Assembly (NCBI GenBank): GCA_046347945.1
Contig: JAXMFB010000011.1
Coordinates: forward strand, 62,001-126,000
Reading direction: 5' to 3'
DNA: 64,000 bases
Source: Zeimonas sp046347945
GTDB taxonomy: Bacteria > Pseudomonadota > Gammaproteobacteria > Burkholderiales > Burkholderiaceae_E
The notes beneath the pieces are model-generated. The model made no database searches and had not been told where the DNA came from. It saw only the letters and a program-made list of their open reading frames with translations. The position numbers and the translations under genes are program-made. Of this stretch, positions 8,514-18,417 are shown piece by piece (within the stretch, counting starts at the first letter, position 1; each line of letters begins with the position of its first letter).

Positions 8514-8541
8514 TGGAGAACGGGCGCTTCGCCTATATAAT
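8514..8541 (+). promoter_or_regulatory. pyrG promoter
   Basis: A consensus -10 hexamer TATAAT (8536-8541) lies 22 bases before the pyrG start; TGGAGA at 8514-8519 is a weak -35 at 16-base spacing. This would drive the pyrG-kdsA-eno-ftsB operon with a very short leader. Confidence 0.6.
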
Positions 8542-8563
8542 CGCGGTTTACCGGCCGAGCCTC

Positions 8564-10255
8564 ATGACCAAATTCGTATTCGTCACCGGTGGCGTGGTGT
8601 CCTCGCTGGGCAAGGGAATCGCCGCCGCGTCGATCGCCGCGCTGCTCGAGTCGCGCGGCATCCGGGTCACTCTCCTCAAGCTCGATCCCTACATCAACGT
8701 CGACCCTGGAACGATGAGCCCGTTCCAGCACGGCGAGGTCTTCGTCACCGAAGACGGCGCCGAGACCGACCTCGACCTCGGGCACTACGAGCGCTTCGTC
8801 TCGGCACGCATGCGCCGCACCAACAACTTCACCACCGGCCAGATCTACGAGTCGGTCATCAAGAAGGAGCGCCGCGGCGAGTACCTCGGGCGCACGGTGC
8901 AGGTCATTCCGCACATCACCAACGAGATCCAGGCCTTCATCGAACGTGGCGCCGGCGTCGGCATGCCCGACGCGGCGCAGGTCGCGATCGTCGAGATCGG
9001 CGGCACGGTGGGCGACATCGAGTCGCTGCCGTTCCTCGAGGCGGCGCGGCAGATGAGCCTGAAGCTCGGCCGCGGCAACGCGTGCTTCGTGCATCTCACG
9101 CTCGTGCCGTTCATCCCGTCGGCGGGCGAGCTCAAGACCAAGCCCACGCAGCACTCGGTGCAGAAGCTGCGCGAAATCGGGATCCAGGCCGACATGCTGA
9201 TGTGCCGCGCCGACCGGCGCATTCCCGACGACGAGCGCGCCAAGATCTCGCTGTTCTCCAACGTGCAGCTCGACTCGGTGATCTCGGTCTGGGACGCCAC
9301 CAGCATCTACAAGATCCCGCGCATGCTGCACGAGCAGGGCGTCGACCGCACGCTGTGCGAGATCCTGCGCCTCGACACGAAGCCGGCCGACCTCAGCGTC
9401 TGGGACCGCCTCGTGCATTCGCTCGAGAACCCGAAGCACGAGGTGCGCATCGCGATGGTCGGCAAGTACGTCGACCTCACCGAGTCGTACAAGTCGCTCA
9501 GCGAAGCGCTGGTGCACGCGGGTATCCACACCGAAAGCCGCATCCACATCGAGTACATCGACTCCGAGCGCATCGAGGCCGAAGGGCCGGCGATGCTCGC
9601 CGGTTTCGACGCGATCCTCGTCCCCGGTGGATTCGGGCGTCGCGGCGTCGAGGGCAAGATCCAGGCGATCCGCTATGCGCGCGAGAACCGCGTGCCGTAT
9701 CTCGGCATCTGCCTCGGCATGCAGCTCGCGGTGATCGAGTTCGCGCGCGACGTCTGCGGCCTCGCGGGCGCCAACAGCACCGAGTTCGACGTGCAGACGC
9801 CGCACCCGGTCGTGGGCCTGATCACCGAGTGGCTCGACCGCGAAGGGCGTGTCGAGAAGCGCGACGCGCAGTCCGAGCTCGGCGGCACGATGCGACTGGG
9901 CGCGCAGCGCTGCCCGGTCGAGCCCGGCACGCTGGCCGCGTCGATCTACGGCGAATCGGTCAACGAGCGGCACCGCCATCGCTACGAGGTCAACAACCAC
10001 TACGTGGCGAAGTTCGAACAGGCGGGGCTGGTGGTCGCCGCGCGCACGCCTTCGGAGGGCCTGACCGAGATCGTCGAGCTGCCGCGCAGCGGGCCGATGT
10101 CGCATCCGTGGTTCGTCGGCGTGCAGTTCCACCCCGAGTTCACTTCCACCCCTCGCGCCGGCCACCCGCTGTTCCGCTCCTACGTCGAGGCGGCGCTGGC
10201 GCGTGCGGCGCAACGGCAGGCGCGCGCCGAGCCGGGCGTGGTCAGGCTGGCCTGA
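8564..10255 (+). CDS. pyrG: CTP synthase
   Basis: 563-residue CTP synthase, which makes CTP from UTP, ATP and glutamine. The N-terminal synthetase domain carries the P-loop-like GGVVSSLGKGI and the LDPYINVDPGTM segment; the C-terminal class I glutamine amidotransferase has its nucleophile Cys in LGICLGMQL (about residue 383) and the His/Glu pair in QFHPEFTS. The length is close to the usual 540-550. The ATG at 8564 matches the conserved MTKFVFVTGG start. It is the first gene of the pyrG-kdsA-DUF1330-eno-ftsB cluster, an order characteristic of betaproteobacteria. Confidence 0.98.
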   Translation: MTKFVFVTGGVVSSLGKGIAAASIAALLESRGIRVTLLKLDPYINVDPGTMSPFQHGEVFVTEDGAETDLDLGHYERFVSARMRRTNNFTTGQIYESVIKKERRGEYLGRTVQVIPHITNEIQAFIERGAGVGMPDAAQVAIVEIGGTVGDIESLPFLEAARQMSLKLGRGNACFVHLTLVPFIPSAGELKTKPTQHSVQKLREIGIQADMLMCRADRRIPDDERAKISLFSNVQLDSVISVWDATSIYKIPRMLHEQGVDRTLCEILRLDTKPADLSVWDRLVHSLENPKHEVRIAMVGKYVDLTESYKSLSEALVHAGIHTESRIHIEYIDSERIEAEGPAMLAGFDAILVPGGFGRRGVEGKIQAIRYARENRVPYLGICLGMQLAVIEFARDVCGLAGANSTEFDVQTPHPVVGLITEWLDREGRVEKRDAQSELGGTMRLGAQRCPVEPGTLAASIYGESVNERHRHRYEVNNHYVAKFEQAGLVVAARTPSEGLTEIVELPRSGPMSHPWFVGVQFHPEFTSTPRAGHPLFRSYVEAALARAAQRQARAEPGVVRLA

Positions 10256-10265
10256 GGCGGCGCGC

Positions 10266-11123
<858 letters not shown>

Positions 11124-11144
11124 CCCCCGACAGGAAGACATCGC

Positions 11145-11444
11145 ATGCCCGCCTACGTGATCGCCGACATCAAGGTGACCGATCCAGAGCAGTACAAGCA
11201 GTACATGGCGCTGTCGCCCGACGCGATCGAGGCCGCCGGCGGGCGCTTCCTGGTGCGCGGCGGCCCGCACGAAGTGTTCGAGGGCAACTGGCAGCCGACC
11301 CGGATGGTCATGGTCGAGTTCCCCGACATGGCGGCGGCGCGCGCGTTCTACGACTCGGCCAGATACCGCGAGGCACGCGCGAAGCGCGCCGGTGCGACCG
11401 AGTTCTTCAACATGGTGGTCGTGCAGGGAGTGGACCGGGCATGA
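11145..11444 (+). CDS. DUF1330-family protein
   Basis: 99-residue ferredoxin-like alpha/beta barrel protein of the DUF1330 family (start MPAYVIADIKVTDPE, then VMVEFPDMAAARAFYDS). Members are small cytoplasmic proteins without an assigned reaction. GACAGGAAG upstream is a good ribosome-binding site. Its stop overlaps the eno start (ATGA), which implies translational coupling. Its position between kdsA and eno recurs in related genomes as general knowledge, but no role in either pathway is known. Confidence 0.9.
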   Translation: MPAYVIADIKVTDPEQYKQYMALSPDAIEAAGGRFLVRGGPHEVFEGNWQPTRMVMVEFPDMAAARAFYDSARYREARAKRAGATEFFNMVVVQGVDRA

Positions 11445-12724
11445 GCGCGATCGTCGACATCATCGGCCGCGAGATCATCGATTCGCGCGGCAACCCCACC
11501 GTCGAGTGCGACGTCCTGCTCGAGTCCGGCGTGATGGGCCGCGCGGCGGTGCCCTCGGGCGCCTCCACCGGCTCGCGTGAGGCGATCGAGCTGCGCGACG
11601 GCGATCCGAAGCGCTGGCTGGGCAAGGGCGTGCTCAAGGCCGTCGAGAACATCAACACCGAGATCTCCGAGTCCATCATGGGGCTCGATGCGGCCGAGCA
11701 GGCCTACATCGACCGCACGCTGATCGAGCTCGACGGCACCGAGAACAAGGCGCGGCTCGGCGCCAACGCGATGCTTGCAGTGTCGATGGCCGTCGCCAAG
11801 GCCGCCGCCGAGGAATCCGGCCTGCCGCTGTACCGCTACTTCGGCGGTTCGGGAGCGATGTCGCTGCCGGTGCCGATGATGAACGTGATCAACGGCGGCG
11901 CGCACGCGAACAACAACCTCGACCTGCAGGAGTTCATGATCCTGCCGGTGGGGGCCTCCAGCCTGCGCGAGGCGCTGCGCTATGGCGCCGAGGTGTTCCA
12001 CGCGCTGAAGAAGCTGATCCACGACCGCGGCATGTCGACCGCGGTCGGCGACGAGGGCGGCTTTGCGCCCAGCGTCGAGAACCACGAGGCGGCGATCCGC
12101 CTGATCCTCGAGGCGATCGAGCGTGCCGGCTACGAGCCGGGGCGGCAGATCGCGCTCGGGCTCGATTGCGCCAGCTCCGAGTTCTACCGCGACGGCCGCT
12201 ACCACCTCGAGGGCGAGGGGATGGTGCTGAGCGCCAACGATCTCGCCAACCTGCTCTCCACCTGGTGCGACCGCTACCCGATCGTCTCGATCGAGGACGG
12301 CATGGCCGAGTACGACTGGGAGGGCTGGAAGCTGCTCACCGACGTGCTCGGCGACCGCGTGCAACTGGTCGGCGACGACCTGTTCGTCACCAACACGAAG
12401 CTGCTGCAGCGCGGTATCGACGAGGGGATCGCCAACTCGATCCTCGTCAAGATCAACCAGATCGGCACGCTCACCGAGACCTTCGCGGCGATCGAGCTGG
12501 CCAAGCGCTACAACTACACCGCCGTGATCTCGCATCGCTCGGGCGAGACCGAGGACACGACGATCGCCGACATTGCAGTGGCCACCAACGCGCTGCAGAT
12601 CAAGACCGGCTCGATGAGCCGCACCGACCGGATGGCGAAATACAACCAGCTGTTGCGCATCGAGGAGGACCTCGGCGAGATCGCCGGGTATCCCGGCCGC
12701 TCGGCGTTCTACAATCTGCGCTGA
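11441..12724 (+). CDS. eno: Enolase
   Basis: 427-residue enolase, interconverting 2-phosphoglycerate and phosphoenolpyruvate in glycolysis and RNA-degradosome context. Landmarks: SAIVDIIGREIIDSRGNPT at the N-terminus, SGASTGSREA loop, GDEGGFAP, the metal ligands in LGLDCASSEF, SIEDGMAEYD and VGDDLFVTN, the catalytic lysine in LVKINQIGT, and the ISHRSGETEDT signature. Length is standard. It overlaps the DUF1330 stop by four bases and is followed 40 bases later by ftsB. Confidence 0.98.
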   Translation: MSAIVDIIGREIIDSRGNPTVECDVLLESGVMGRAAVPSGASTGSREAIELRDGDPKRWLGKGVLKAVENINTEISESIMGLDAAEQAYIDRTLIELDGTENKARLGANAMLAVSMAVAKAAAEESGLPLYRYFGGSGAMSLPVPMMNVINGGAHANNNLDLQEFMILPVGASSLREALRYGAEVFHALKKLIHDRGMSTAVGDEGGFAPSVENHEAAIRLILEAIERAGYEPGRQIALGLDCASSEFYRDGRYHLEGEGMVLSANDLANLLSTWCDRYPIVSIEDGMAEYDWEGWKLLTDVLGDRVQLVGDDLFVTNTKLLQRGIDEGIANSILVKINQIGTLTETFAAIELAKRYNYTAVISHRSGETEDTTIADIAVATNALQIKTGSMSRTDRMAKYNQLLRIEEDLGEIAGYPGRSAFYNLR

Positions 12725-12764
12725 CGGCGCACGCGACGCGCCCGACACCCCGAGGTCAACCCGG

Positions 12765-13103
12765 ATGCGAACGCTGGGCATCGTTCTCGCCTCGCTGCTG
12801 CTGCTGATCCAGTATCCGCTCTGGCTCGGCAAGGGCGGCTGGCTGCGCGTCTGGGAGCTCGACCGGCAGCTGCACGCCCAGGAAGACGTGAACGCGCGGC
12901 TGGCGGCGCGCAACGGTGCGCTGCAGGCCGAGGTCGACGACCTGCGCGCCGGCAAGCAGGCGCTCGAGGAGCGCGCGCGCTACGAGCTCGGCATGGTCAA
13001 GCCGGGCGAGATCTTCGTCCAGATCAACGAGGCGAGCGCGCGCCGGCCGGTCGCCGAAGACCAGATCCGCACCGCGGCCGTCGCCACGATCCCGCGCCGC
13101 TGA
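12765..13103 (+). CDS. ftsB: Cell division protein FtsB
   Basis: 112-residue bitopic divisome protein that bridges FtsQ and FtsL. An N-terminal transmembrane helix (about residues 4-21, GIVLASLLLLIQYPLWLG) is followed by a periplasmic coiled coil (about 29-72, ELDRQL...EVDDLRAGKQALEERAR) and the conserved YELGMVKPGEIFVQ motif. Last gene of the pyrG operon. The C-terminal 30 residues are a variable tail. The eno-ftsB pairing supports the call. Confidence 0.95.
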   Translation: MRTLGIVLASLLLLIQYPLWLGKGGWLRVWELDRQLHAQEDVNARLAARNGALQAEVDDLRAGKQALEERARYELGMVKPGEIFVQINEASARRPVAEDQIRTAAVATIPRR

Positions 13104-13113
13104 GCGCGCCCCC

Positions 13114-13143
13114 TTTCTCTCTCTCCCTCTCTCTCCCTCTCTC
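13114..13143. repeat. CT-rich microsatellite-like tract
   Basis: A 30-base pure pyrimidine run of TCTCTCTCTCCC-like units fills the space between the convergent ftsB and hslO genes and ends directly at the hslO stop codon. No hairpin terminator was seen with it. Confidence 0.75.
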
Positions 13144-14052
13144 TCAGTGCCGGGTCGGCGCGCCCTCGGCCGCCGGCGCCACGGGGTGGAACAGCGCGAC
13201 GCTGTCGACCACGTCGAAACGGTAGGCCTGGTTGCAGTATTCGCAGCGCACCTCGATCTCGCCGCGCTCGGCCAGGATCGCCTCGACTTCGTCGCTGCCC
13301 AGCATCCGCAGCATGTCGCCCACCTTGTCGCGCGTGCACCGGCACGCGAAACGGCACGCGCGCTCGTCGAAGGCGTGCAGCGACTCCTGCCAGAACAGCC
13401 GCCGGAGCAACTCGTCGGGCGGCAGCGTGAGGAGTTCCTCGCGCACGACGGTGTCGGCCAGCTTCTGCATGCGGTTCCAGCCGTCGGTGTCGGACTCGGG
13501 TTGGCCTCCCTCGTCGGGCAGCCGCTGCAGCAGCAGCCCGACCGCGCGCTCGCCGTCGGCGGCCAGCCACAGCCGCGTCGGGACCTGCTCGGAGCGCTGC
13601 ATGTAGCGCTCGAGCACGCCCGCCACCGTCTCGCTCTCGAAGGGCACGATACCCTGCCATGCGGGCTTGTCGGGGGCGGTTTCGCGCGGGTCGAGCGTGA
13701 CGACGAAGCGCCCGCGCCCCTGCGCGTCGACCAGTGCCGGCAGCGGCGCGTCCTCGGCGATGACCGCGCCTTCGCGCAGCTTCGCGGTGGCACGGTAGCC
13801 GCCATCGGAGCGGTACTCGACGACGAACAGCGCCACCGGGCCGTCGCCGTGGATCTGCAGCACCAGCGAGCCCTCGAACTTCAGCGTCGCGCCCAGCAGC
13901 GCGGCCGCCGCCGACAGCTCACCGAGCCGGTCGCGCACCGGCTCGGGCAGCGCGTGGCGCGCGACGACCTCGCGCCAGGCGCGGTCGAGGGTGACGATCT
14001 CGCCGCGCACCGACGCGCCGCGCAGCAGGAAACGGGTGACACCGTCGCGCAT
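13144..14052 (-). CDS. hslO: Redox-regulated holding chaperone Hsp33
   Basis: 302-residue Hsp33. Under oxidative stress the zinc is released, disulfides form and the protein dimerises to hold unfolding proteins. The C-terminal zinc site is complete: a CxC pair (FACRC) and a CxxC pair (RCEYC) about 30 residues later. The N-terminal domain shows SAAAALLGATLKFEGSL and RGRFVVTLDP. The ATG at 14052 gives the family start MRDGVTRFLL. The gene ends against the CT-rich tract and is preceded, 14 bases upstream, by the carbonic-anhydrase-like gene on the same strand. Confidence 0.95.
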   Translation of the reverse strand: MRDGVTRFLLRGASVRGEIVTLDRAWREVVARHALPEPVRDRLGELSAAAALLGATLKFEGSLVLQIHGDGPVALFVVEYRSDGGYRATAKLREGAVIAEDAPLPALVDAQGRGRFVVTLDPRETAPDKPAWQGIVPFESETVAGVLERYMQRSEQVPTRLWLAADGERAVGLLLQRLPDEGGQPESDTDGWNRMQKLADTVVREELLTLPPDELLRRLFWQESLHAFDERACRFACRCTRDKVGDMLRMLGSDEVEAILAERGEIEVRCEYCNQAYRFDVVDSVALFHPVAPAAEGAPTRH

Positions 14053-14066
14053 CGGTCGCCGTCGGC

Positions 14067-14597
14067 TCAGGGTCGCTGCCAGCGCACCAGCGCTTCGGCG
14101 AAGTGGCGCGCGCGCTGCACGTAGCGATCGCTGCCGGCGTGCAGGTTGGCGACCTCGGCGTCGGTGAGCTCGCGCACGACGCGGCCCGGCGTGCCCATCA
14201 CGAGGCTGCGCTCGGGAATGTCCTTGCCCTCGGCCACCAGCGCGCCGGCGCCGACCAGGCAGTCGCGGCCGATGCGCGCGCCGTTGAGCACGATCGCCTG
14301 GATCCCGATGAGCGAACCGTCGCCGATCGTGCAGCCGTGCAGCATCGCCTGGTGGCCGACCGTGACGCGCTCGCCGATCGTCAGCGCAAAGCCGGGGTCG
14401 GTGTGCAGCACGCAGTTCTCCTGCACGTTGCTGCGCGCGCCGACGCGGATCGGTTCGTTGTCGCCACGCAGCGTGCAGTTGAACCAGATGCTCGATTCGG
14501 CGGCGAGCTCGACCAGTCCGATCAGCTCGGCCGACTCGGCGACCCAGGCGGTCGGGTCGATGCGGGGCTCGCGATCGCCGAGACGGTAAATCGCCAT
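14067..14597 (-). CDS. Gamma-carbonic-anhydrase-like hexapeptide-repeat protein (YrdA type)
   Basis: 176-residue left-handed beta-helix protein of the gamma-CA/YrdA/PaaY group, built from hexapeptide repeats (IGDGSLIGIQAIVLNGARIG). The three metal-binding histidines of the family are visible in VLHTD and VGHQAMLHG. Members bind zinc or iron as trimers, but many show little or no carbonic anhydrase activity, so the enzymatic role is unproven. Upstream of hslO on the same strand. Confidence 0.9.
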   Translation of the reverse strand: MAIYRLGDREPRIDPTAWVAESAELIGLVELAAESSIWFNCTLRGDNEPIRVGARSNVQENCVLHTDPGFALTIGERVTVGHQAMLHGCTIGDGSLIGIQAIVLNGARIGRDCLVGAGALVAEGKDIPERSLVMGTPGRVVRELTDAEVANLHAGSDRYVQRARHFAEALVRWQRP

Positions 14598-14690
14598 GGA
14601 GAGCAGTTCCTGTGTCGGGGAAGGGGCAGCGCGTCGCGGTGCGCGGCGCCGAAGGCTGCAGTTTAAGCGATCGGCCCGCGCGGCACGGGT

Positions 14691-15710
14691 TCAGCGCGGC
14701 GGCGCCAGCTCGGTGCCCAGCGCGCGCAGGCGCAGCCAGCGCAGGCTCGCGGCGACGTCGATGCCGCGACGACCGCCGACGTTGACCGGAACGACCGGGT
14801 GCAGGCCCGGGTTGCCGCGCGCGGCCACGACGAACGAGAACGCGTACCACGGTTCCTGGCCCATCCGCAGGTCGGTCAGCACGATGCGGCCGTCGGCCTC
14901 GGCGACGCGGAAGAACCCGTGCGTGAAGCGCGCCATCCGCTCGACGGCGGGGATCGTGCGCACGGTCTCGTACAGCGCGCGGCCGTCGGGGAATGCATCG
15001 AAGCGCATCGTCGGCGTGCGGTCGAGCAGCGAGCGGAAGCCTTCCTCGTAGCGATCGTCGTGCATCACCACCACGCGCCACAGCAGCGTGTTGAACGCGG
15101 TGGGCGTGACGAGGATGCGCGCATCGCGCGCGACCGCGCCGTCGCGCATCGCCAGCGTCTCGCGCGCGACCGCGCTCACCTGCTGCTGCGCGAAGACGCT
15201 CCAGCCGACATAGGCGGTCGACAACGCGAGGCCGATCGCGTTCCAGCGCCGCGCCGCGGGGCCGCCGCGCAGCGCCGCGCCGATCCCGGCCAGCAGCGGC
15301 AGCGTGTAGAGCGGGTCGACGATGAACAGGCTGGCGACGCCGTATGGGTGATCGGAGAACGGAAGCGCGAGCTGCGTGCCGTAGACCGTCATCGCGTCGA
15401 GCAGCGGATGCGTGACCAGCACTGCCCAGACCGCGAGCCACCATCGCCGGACGAGGCCCGGCTCGCCGGCGGCCCGGGCGACCGCCCAGGCGACCGCCGG
15501 CGAGGCGAGCGTCAGCCAGACGAGCGCGTGGCTCTCGGCGCGATGCCGGGTCATGTTCAGCACCGCGTCGCCGTGGTCGATGAACGCATCGAGATCGGGC
15601 AGCGTGCCGCACACGCCGCCCCACAGCGCCGACTTCCAGACCGCGGTGCGCCGCCCCATGACGGCGACGCCGACCGCGGCGCCGAGGGCGATCTGCGAGA
15701 CCGAATCCAC
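14691..15710 (-). CDS. Membrane-bound metal-dependent hydrolase (YdjM/PF04307 family)
   Basis: 339-residue integral membrane protein. The N-terminus (MDSVSQIALGAAVG, then GTLPDLDAF and HRAESHALVW) carries the Asp/His residues typical of the YdjM-like predicted hydrolases, and there are four to five hydrophobic helices in the first 180 residues. The C-terminal 150 residues are soluble. Substrate unknown. It ends about 94 bases from the next same-strand gene and lies just downstream of the acyl-CoA synthetase gene (8 bases), so the two may be cotranscribed. Confidence 0.85.
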   Translation of the reverse strand: MDSVSQIALGAAVGVAVMGRRTAVWKSALWGGVCGTLPDLDAFIDHGDAVLNMTRHRAESHALVWLTLASPAVAWAVARAAGEPGLVRRWWLAVWAVLVTHPLLDAMTVYGTQLALPFSDHPYGVASLFIVDPLYTLPLLAGIGAALRGGPAARRWNAIGLALSTAYVGWSVFAQQQVSAVARETLAMRDGAVARDARILVTPTAFNTLLWRVVVMHDDRYEEGFRSLLDRTPTMRFDAFPDGRALYETVRTIPAVERMARFTHGFFRVAEADGRIVLTDLRMGQEPWYAFSFVVAARGNPGLHPVVPVNVGGRRGIDVAASLRWLRLRALGTELAPPR

Positions 15711-15717
15711 CGGCCGT

Positions 15718-17376
15718 TCAGCCCCCGGCCTGTTCGCGCTCGCGCAGCACGCGCCGCTGCACCTTGCCGGTCGTGGTCATCGGCAGCTCGGCGATGAACT
15801 CGATCTCCTTCGGGTACTCGTACGGCGCGAGCTTGCCGCGCACGTGCTGCTGCAGCTGCTCGACCAGCGCCGGCGACGCGGCGTGGCCCGGCGCCAGCAC
15901 GACGAAGGCCTTGACCACGTTGCCGCGCTCGGCGTCGGGCCTGGGCACGACCGCGGCGTTGGCCACGGCGGGGTGCCGCACCAGGCAGTTCTCGATCTCG
16001 CTCGGGCCGATCCGGTAGCCGGCGGCCTTGAACATGTCGTCGGCGCGCCCGCCGTACCAGAGGTAGCCGTCGGGGTCGGCGGTGGCGAGGTCGCCGGTGC
16101 GGCACCAGTCGCCGCTGAACTTCGCGCGGGTCGCCGCGTCGTTGCGCCAGTAGCCGCGGAAGAACACCGGGTCCGGGTGGCCGTGCCGGTCGAGGCGGTT
16201 GACCGCAACCTCGCCGAGTTGTCCCGGCGGCAGCTCGCGACCGTCGTCGTCGACGATCGCGACCCGGTGGCCCGGGTAGGCACGGCCGATCGATCCGGGA
16301 CGCGCCGGCCAGCGCTGCGCCGAATTGCCGACCACGTAGTTGACCTCGGTCTGCCCGAACATCTCGTTGACGGTGACGCCGAGCGCGTCGCGGCACCAGT
16401 CGAACAGCGTCTCCCCGACCGCTTCACCGGCGCTCATGATCGCGCGCAGCGCGAGGCGGTGGCGCGCACGCGGCTCGGGCGCGTGCTTCATCATCATCTT
16501 CAGCGCCGTGGGGAACAGGAAGGTGTTGGTGACGCGGTGGCGCTCGAGCAGCTCGAACGCGCGTTCGGGCGAGAAGCGGCCGCGCTGCGCGACGATCGGG
16601 TACCCGAAGTACAGCGTCGGCAGCAGCGCGTCCATCAGTCCTCCGGTCCAGGCCCAGTCGGCCGGCGACCAGAACACGTCGCGCTGGCGCGGGAACCAGT
16701 TCTGCGAGGCCACGAATCCGCTCAGGTTGCCGATCAGCGCGCGGTGCGGGATCAGCGCGCCCTTGGGCGGCCCGGTGGTGCCGCTGGTGTAGATCAACAC
16801 GGCGGGATCGTCGGCCAGCGTGTCGACCGCGGCGAAGCGCTCGCGCGCGCGCGCGAGCAACTCGCCGTAGTCGTGCTCGTCGGCCTGCAGCGAGGGGCGC
16901 TCGCCCGCCGCGGGCACCACCACCACGTGGCGCAGCGAATCGCCGCGCGCGGCGCGAAGGTTCTCGACGTGCTCCGTGTCCACGATGGCGACCACCGTCT
17001 CGCTGTCGTCGAGCCGGTAGCGCAGCGCGTCGGGACCGAAGAGGATCGACAGCGGCATCGCCACTGCGCCGAGCCGGTAGATGGCCATGTGGGCGACGGC
17101 CACCTCGGGGCGCTGCGGCAGCACGACCGCGACGCGGTCGCCGCGCCGCACGCCGAGCGCCGCCAGCGCGTTGGCGAGGCGTTCGGCGTCCTCGTGGATC
17201 CGGCGATAGCCGACGCGCTCGACACGGCCGTCGCCGTGGTCGACGACGATCGCGGTGCGCCGCGCGTTGCCGGCCCAGCGGGTGCAGCAGGCCTGCGCGA
17301 TGTTGAAGCGCTCGGGAACCAGCCACCGGAACCCGCCGTGCAGCTCGTCGTAGTCGTCGCGTGCCGCAATCCTCAT
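15718..17376 (-). CDS. AMP-dependent acyl-CoA synthetase (acetyl/medium-chain type)
   Basis: 552-residue member of the ANL superfamily that activates a carboxylic acid to acyl-AMP and then acyl-CoA. Motifs in order: P-loop YTSGTTGPPKG, the EMFGQTEVN substrate-pocket segment, the hinge/ATP motif GDWCRTGDLATADPDGYLWY, YRIGPSEIE, and the catalytic lysine in TTTGKVQRRVL near the C-terminus. The overall pattern fits acetyl-CoA-synthetase-like or medium-chain enzymes. ATG 17376 follows a strong GGGGAGG ribosome-binding site. Divergent from the alpha/beta hydrolase gene. Confidence 0.93.
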   Translation of the reverse strand: MRIAARDDYDELHGGFRWLVPERFNIAQACCTRWAGNARRTAIVVDHGDGRVERVGYRRIHEDAERLANALAALGVRRGDRVAVVLPQRPEVAVAHMAIYRLGAVAMPLSILFGPDALRYRLDDSETVVAIVDTEHVENLRAARGDSLRHVVVVPAAGERPSLQADEHDYGELLARARERFAAVDTLADDPAVLIYTSGTTGPPKGALIPHRALIGNLSGFVASQNWFPRQRDVFWSPADWAWTGGLMDALLPTLYFGYPIVAQRGRFSPERAFELLERHRVTNTFLFPTALKMMMKHAPEPRARHRLALRAIMSAGEAVGETLFDWCRDALGVTVNEMFGQTEVNYVVGNSAQRWPARPGSIGRAYPGHRVAIVDDDGRELPPGQLGEVAVNRLDRHGHPDPVFFRGYWRNDAATRAKFSGDWCRTGDLATADPDGYLWYGGRADDMFKAAGYRIGPSEIENCLVRHPAVANAAVVPRPDAERGNVVKAFVVLAPGHAASPALVEQLQQHVRGKLAPYEYPKEIEFIAELPMTTTGKVQRRVLREREQAGG

Positions 17377-17396
17377 GGGTCGCCTCCCCGGGTTTC

Positions 17397-17413
17397 TATA
17401 ATGTCGGCAGGAG
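17397..17413 (+). promoter_or_regulatory. Consensus -10 box and ribosome-binding site of the hydrolase gene
   Basis: TATAAT at 17397-17402 overlaps an in-frame ATG at 17401, which therefore cannot be the start if this promoter is used. AGGAG at 17409-17413 lies 8 bases before GTG 17422, so that GTG is taken as the start, with an extremely short leader. Confidence 0.6.
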
Positions 17414-17421
17414 TCCGTATT

Positions 17422-18417
17422 GTGCCCACTTCCGTTGCGCTGCCGTCCAGTCCTGGCGCCGGGTCGGCCGGATCGCCGTCGGCGGACAGCGCGGACGGCG
17501 AGCCCTACCGGCCGCGGCGCGAGAGTCGTTCCCTGTTCGTCGACGTCCGGGGCCTGCGCCACCACGTGCGCAGCTGGGAGCCGCTGGCCTCGCCGGCGCC
17601 CGCGGCCCCCGCCGTGCCCACCGTGTTCCTCCTTCACGGCTGGATGGACGTGTCCGCGTCGTTCCAGTTCGTCGTCGACCTGCTGCCCGATGACTGGCGC
17701 ATCTTCGCGCCCGACTGGCGCGGCTTCGGCCTGACCGACCGCAGCGGCGCGGATGCGTACTGGTTTCCCGACTACCTTGCCGATCTCGACGCGCTCCTGC
17801 ACGCGCTGGCGCCGGCCGGGCCCGTCGACCTGATCGCCCACAGCATGGGCGGCAACGTGGCGGCGCTCTACGCCGGCGTGCGACCGCAGCGGGTGCGGCG
17901 GCTGGTCAACCTCGAGGGTGTCGGGCTTCCCGCGACGCGGCCTGCGCAGGCGCCAAGCCGCTACGCGAAGTGGCTCGACGAACTGCGCGCCGGCGTCGCG
18001 CTGCGCGACTACGCGTCGCGCGCCGACGTCGCGGCGCGCCTGATGAAGGGCAATCCGCGGCTGCGCCCCGACTTCGCGGCGTTTCTCGCGCAGCACTGGT
18101 CGCGCCGCAACGCGGCCGGCCGCTTCGAGCTGCTCGCCGATCCGGCGCACCGGGTGTCCTCGCCGCTGCTGTACCGGGTGCCCGAGGTCGTTGCGTGCTG
18201 GCGTGCGATCACCGCGCAGGTGCTGTGGGTATTCGCGGCGCAGACGGGCGAGCGGATGGCCTTCGTCCACACCCCCGAGTACCGGCGCCGGCTGCAGGCG
18301 ATCCGCTGGCTGCGCGAAGTGACGGTCGAGGGCGCCGGACACATGCTGCACCACGACCGCCCCGACGAGGTCGCGCGCCTGATCGTGGAGCACCTCGCCG
18401 GAGCGCCTCGCCCGTGA
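17422..18417 (+). CDS. Alpha/beta-fold hydrolase
   Basis: 331-residue alpha/beta hydrolase. The oxyanion motif LLHGWMD, the nucleophile elbow IAHSMGGN (Ser about residue 141) and the catalytic histidine in GAGHMLHH are present. The acidic member is not obvious: the strand that usually carries GxxD reads VFAAQTGERM, so the charge relay may use another residue. The first 50 residues are a Pro/Ser/Ala-rich, poorly conserved extension. The stop overlaps the GTG of the PHP-domain gene (GTGA). Substrate unknown; it probably forms an operon with the next two genes. Confidence 0.88.
   Translation: MPTSVALPSSPGAGSAGSPSADSADGEPYRPRRESRSLFVDVRGLRHHVRSWEPLASPAPAAPAVPTVFLLHGWMDVSASFQFVVDLLPDDWRIFAPDWRGFGLTDRSGADAYWFPDYLADLDALLHALAPAGPVDLIAHSMGGNVAALYAGVRPQRVRRLVNLEGVGLPATRPAQAPSRYAKWLDELRAGVALRDYASRADVAARLMKGNPRLRPDFAAFLAQHWSRRNAAGRFELLADPAHRVSSPLLYRVPEVVACWRAITAQVLWVFAAQTGERMAFVHTPEYRRRLQAIRWLREVTVEGAGHMLHHDRPDEVARLIVEHLAGAPRP

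Noticed and set aside
11348..12955. Long open frame antisense to eno
   Set aside because: Composition is Arg/Val/Asp-rich nonsense and eno on the plus strand is complete and highly conserved.
17401..17403. ATG as start of the alpha/beta hydrolase
   Set aside because: It lies inside the TATAAT -10 box; GTG 17422 has a well-spaced AGGAG site.
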